A stretch of 5,627 nucleotides of DNA from Candidatus Bathyarchaeota archaeon (lineage in GTDB: Archaea > Thermoproteota > Bathyarchaeia > TCS64). How positions within the stretch are numbered: position 1 is the first letter of the stretch; every line of letters starts with the position of its first letter. The position numbers were made by a program, and so were the translations under genes. The stretch lies in NCBI GenBank assembly GCA_030593155.1, contig JAUVHT010000059.1, positions 1-5,627 of the forward strand. Direction: 5' to 3'. This document shows, in pieces, positions 5,311-5,627 of this stretch. The notes beneath the pieces were generated by a model. The model was not told the origin of the DNA, made no database searches, and saw only the letters and a program-made list of their open reading frames with translations.

Positions 5311-5627
5311 AGTTTGTCGAGGCCGATCCGCTGGGCTATCTCCTCCACCGCCTTGTAGGCTGGGGAATCGTCAGGTATGTCGAGCAGGGGTTTCCCGGTA
5401 ATGTTGAAGGACATCACGTTATCGTCGACCGGTATGCTCCCAGCCAGCTCGAAGCCGATGTCATCCGCAGCCTTCTGAAGGGCGTCTTCCATGCCCTCGG
5501 GGAAGCGGTTCCCCACGAGGTACATGTTCTTGATGTCGATGTGGACCTCCTCGGTGAGCTCCTTTATCCTCCTGGCGGTCGCGAAGCCCATCTTGGAGGG
5601 GTCGGTGACCACGATCATGGCGTCCAC
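5304..5627 (-). CDS. Second CooC-type ATPase, C-terminal 107 residues only
   Basis: The gene runs off the right edge; the window holds its last 107 codons and stop. The first visible codon, GTG, is an internal valine because the sequence begins in the middle of the core beta-sheet (VDAMIVVTDPSKMGFATARR). The pattern VVTDPSKMGFATARRIKELTEE, then NMYLVGNRFPEG, then GSIPVDDNVMSFNITGKPLLD and DSPAYKAVEEIAQRIG matches the C-terminal half of CooC and related MinD-class ATPases. It lines up segment by segment with residues 159-261 of the neighbouring CooC (MDTMLVVVEPRM, VLAVGNKIG, AAYIPRDEAVAEADMLG, NSAAIMALAELKNYL). It is not a copy: identity looks modest, so the pair is an old duplication. The P-loop and any CxC pair lie outside the window, so whether this copy binds nickel cannot be seen. 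Confidence 0.85.
   Translation of the reverse strand: MDAMIVVTDPSKMGFATARRIKELTEEVHIDIKNMYLVGNRFPEGMEDALQKAADDIGFELAGSIPVDDNVMSFNITGKPLLDIPDDSPAYKAVEEIAQRIGLDKLR

Noticed and set aside
1..5627. Search for CRISPR repeats, insertion sequence ends and long direct repeats
   Set aside because: No spaced repeats, transposase fragments or paired terminal inverted repeats were seen by eye.

Overview
The window looks archaeal. Likely Shine-Dalgarno (SD) sites match AGGTGATC, the complement of the archaeal 16S 3' end, and AT-rich TATA-like boxes lie about 25 bases upstream of very short leaders. Starts are a mix of ATG, GTG and TTG, and AGG/ATA codons are common. The gene content, a tandem pair of CooC-type nickel ATPases and a CofE-like (coenzyme F420 ligase family) protein, points to an anaerobic archaeon with carbon monoxide dehydrogenase/acetyl-CoA synthase (CODH/ACS). 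A Bathyarchaeia-type or methanogen-related lineage would fit, but that placement is inference.

All seven supported genes lie on the minus strand, so the window reads from its right end to its left. At 5627-4497 are two CooC-type P-loop ATPases in tandem, the first cut by the window edge and joined to the second by a stop codon inside the second gene's SD. At 4431-3580 is a divergent CofE-like protein. At 3579-3301 is a low-coding gap. At 3260-2967 is an orphan 97-residue helical protein with its own strong TATA box and SD. At 2843-1269 is a complete YtcJ-type amidohydrolase with its own promoter. At 1209-1 is a two-gene unit: a small protein with a C-terminal cysteine cluster followed by an SLC13/DASS-type anion transporter cut by the left edge. 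A 13-bp palindrome sits between this unit's TATA box and start.

The CooC pair would support nickel insertion into CODH/ACS; the CODH genes themselves are not in the window. The CofE-like gene follows them closely and may share their transcript. The three leftward units each have a plausible promoter, so this appears to be a run of short co-directional transcription units rather than one operon. No RNA gene, CRISPR array, insertion sequence or origin was found. The points most worth checking are the CooC/CofE-like association, the altered motif of the CofE-like protein, and the small cysteine-containing protein paired with the transporter.
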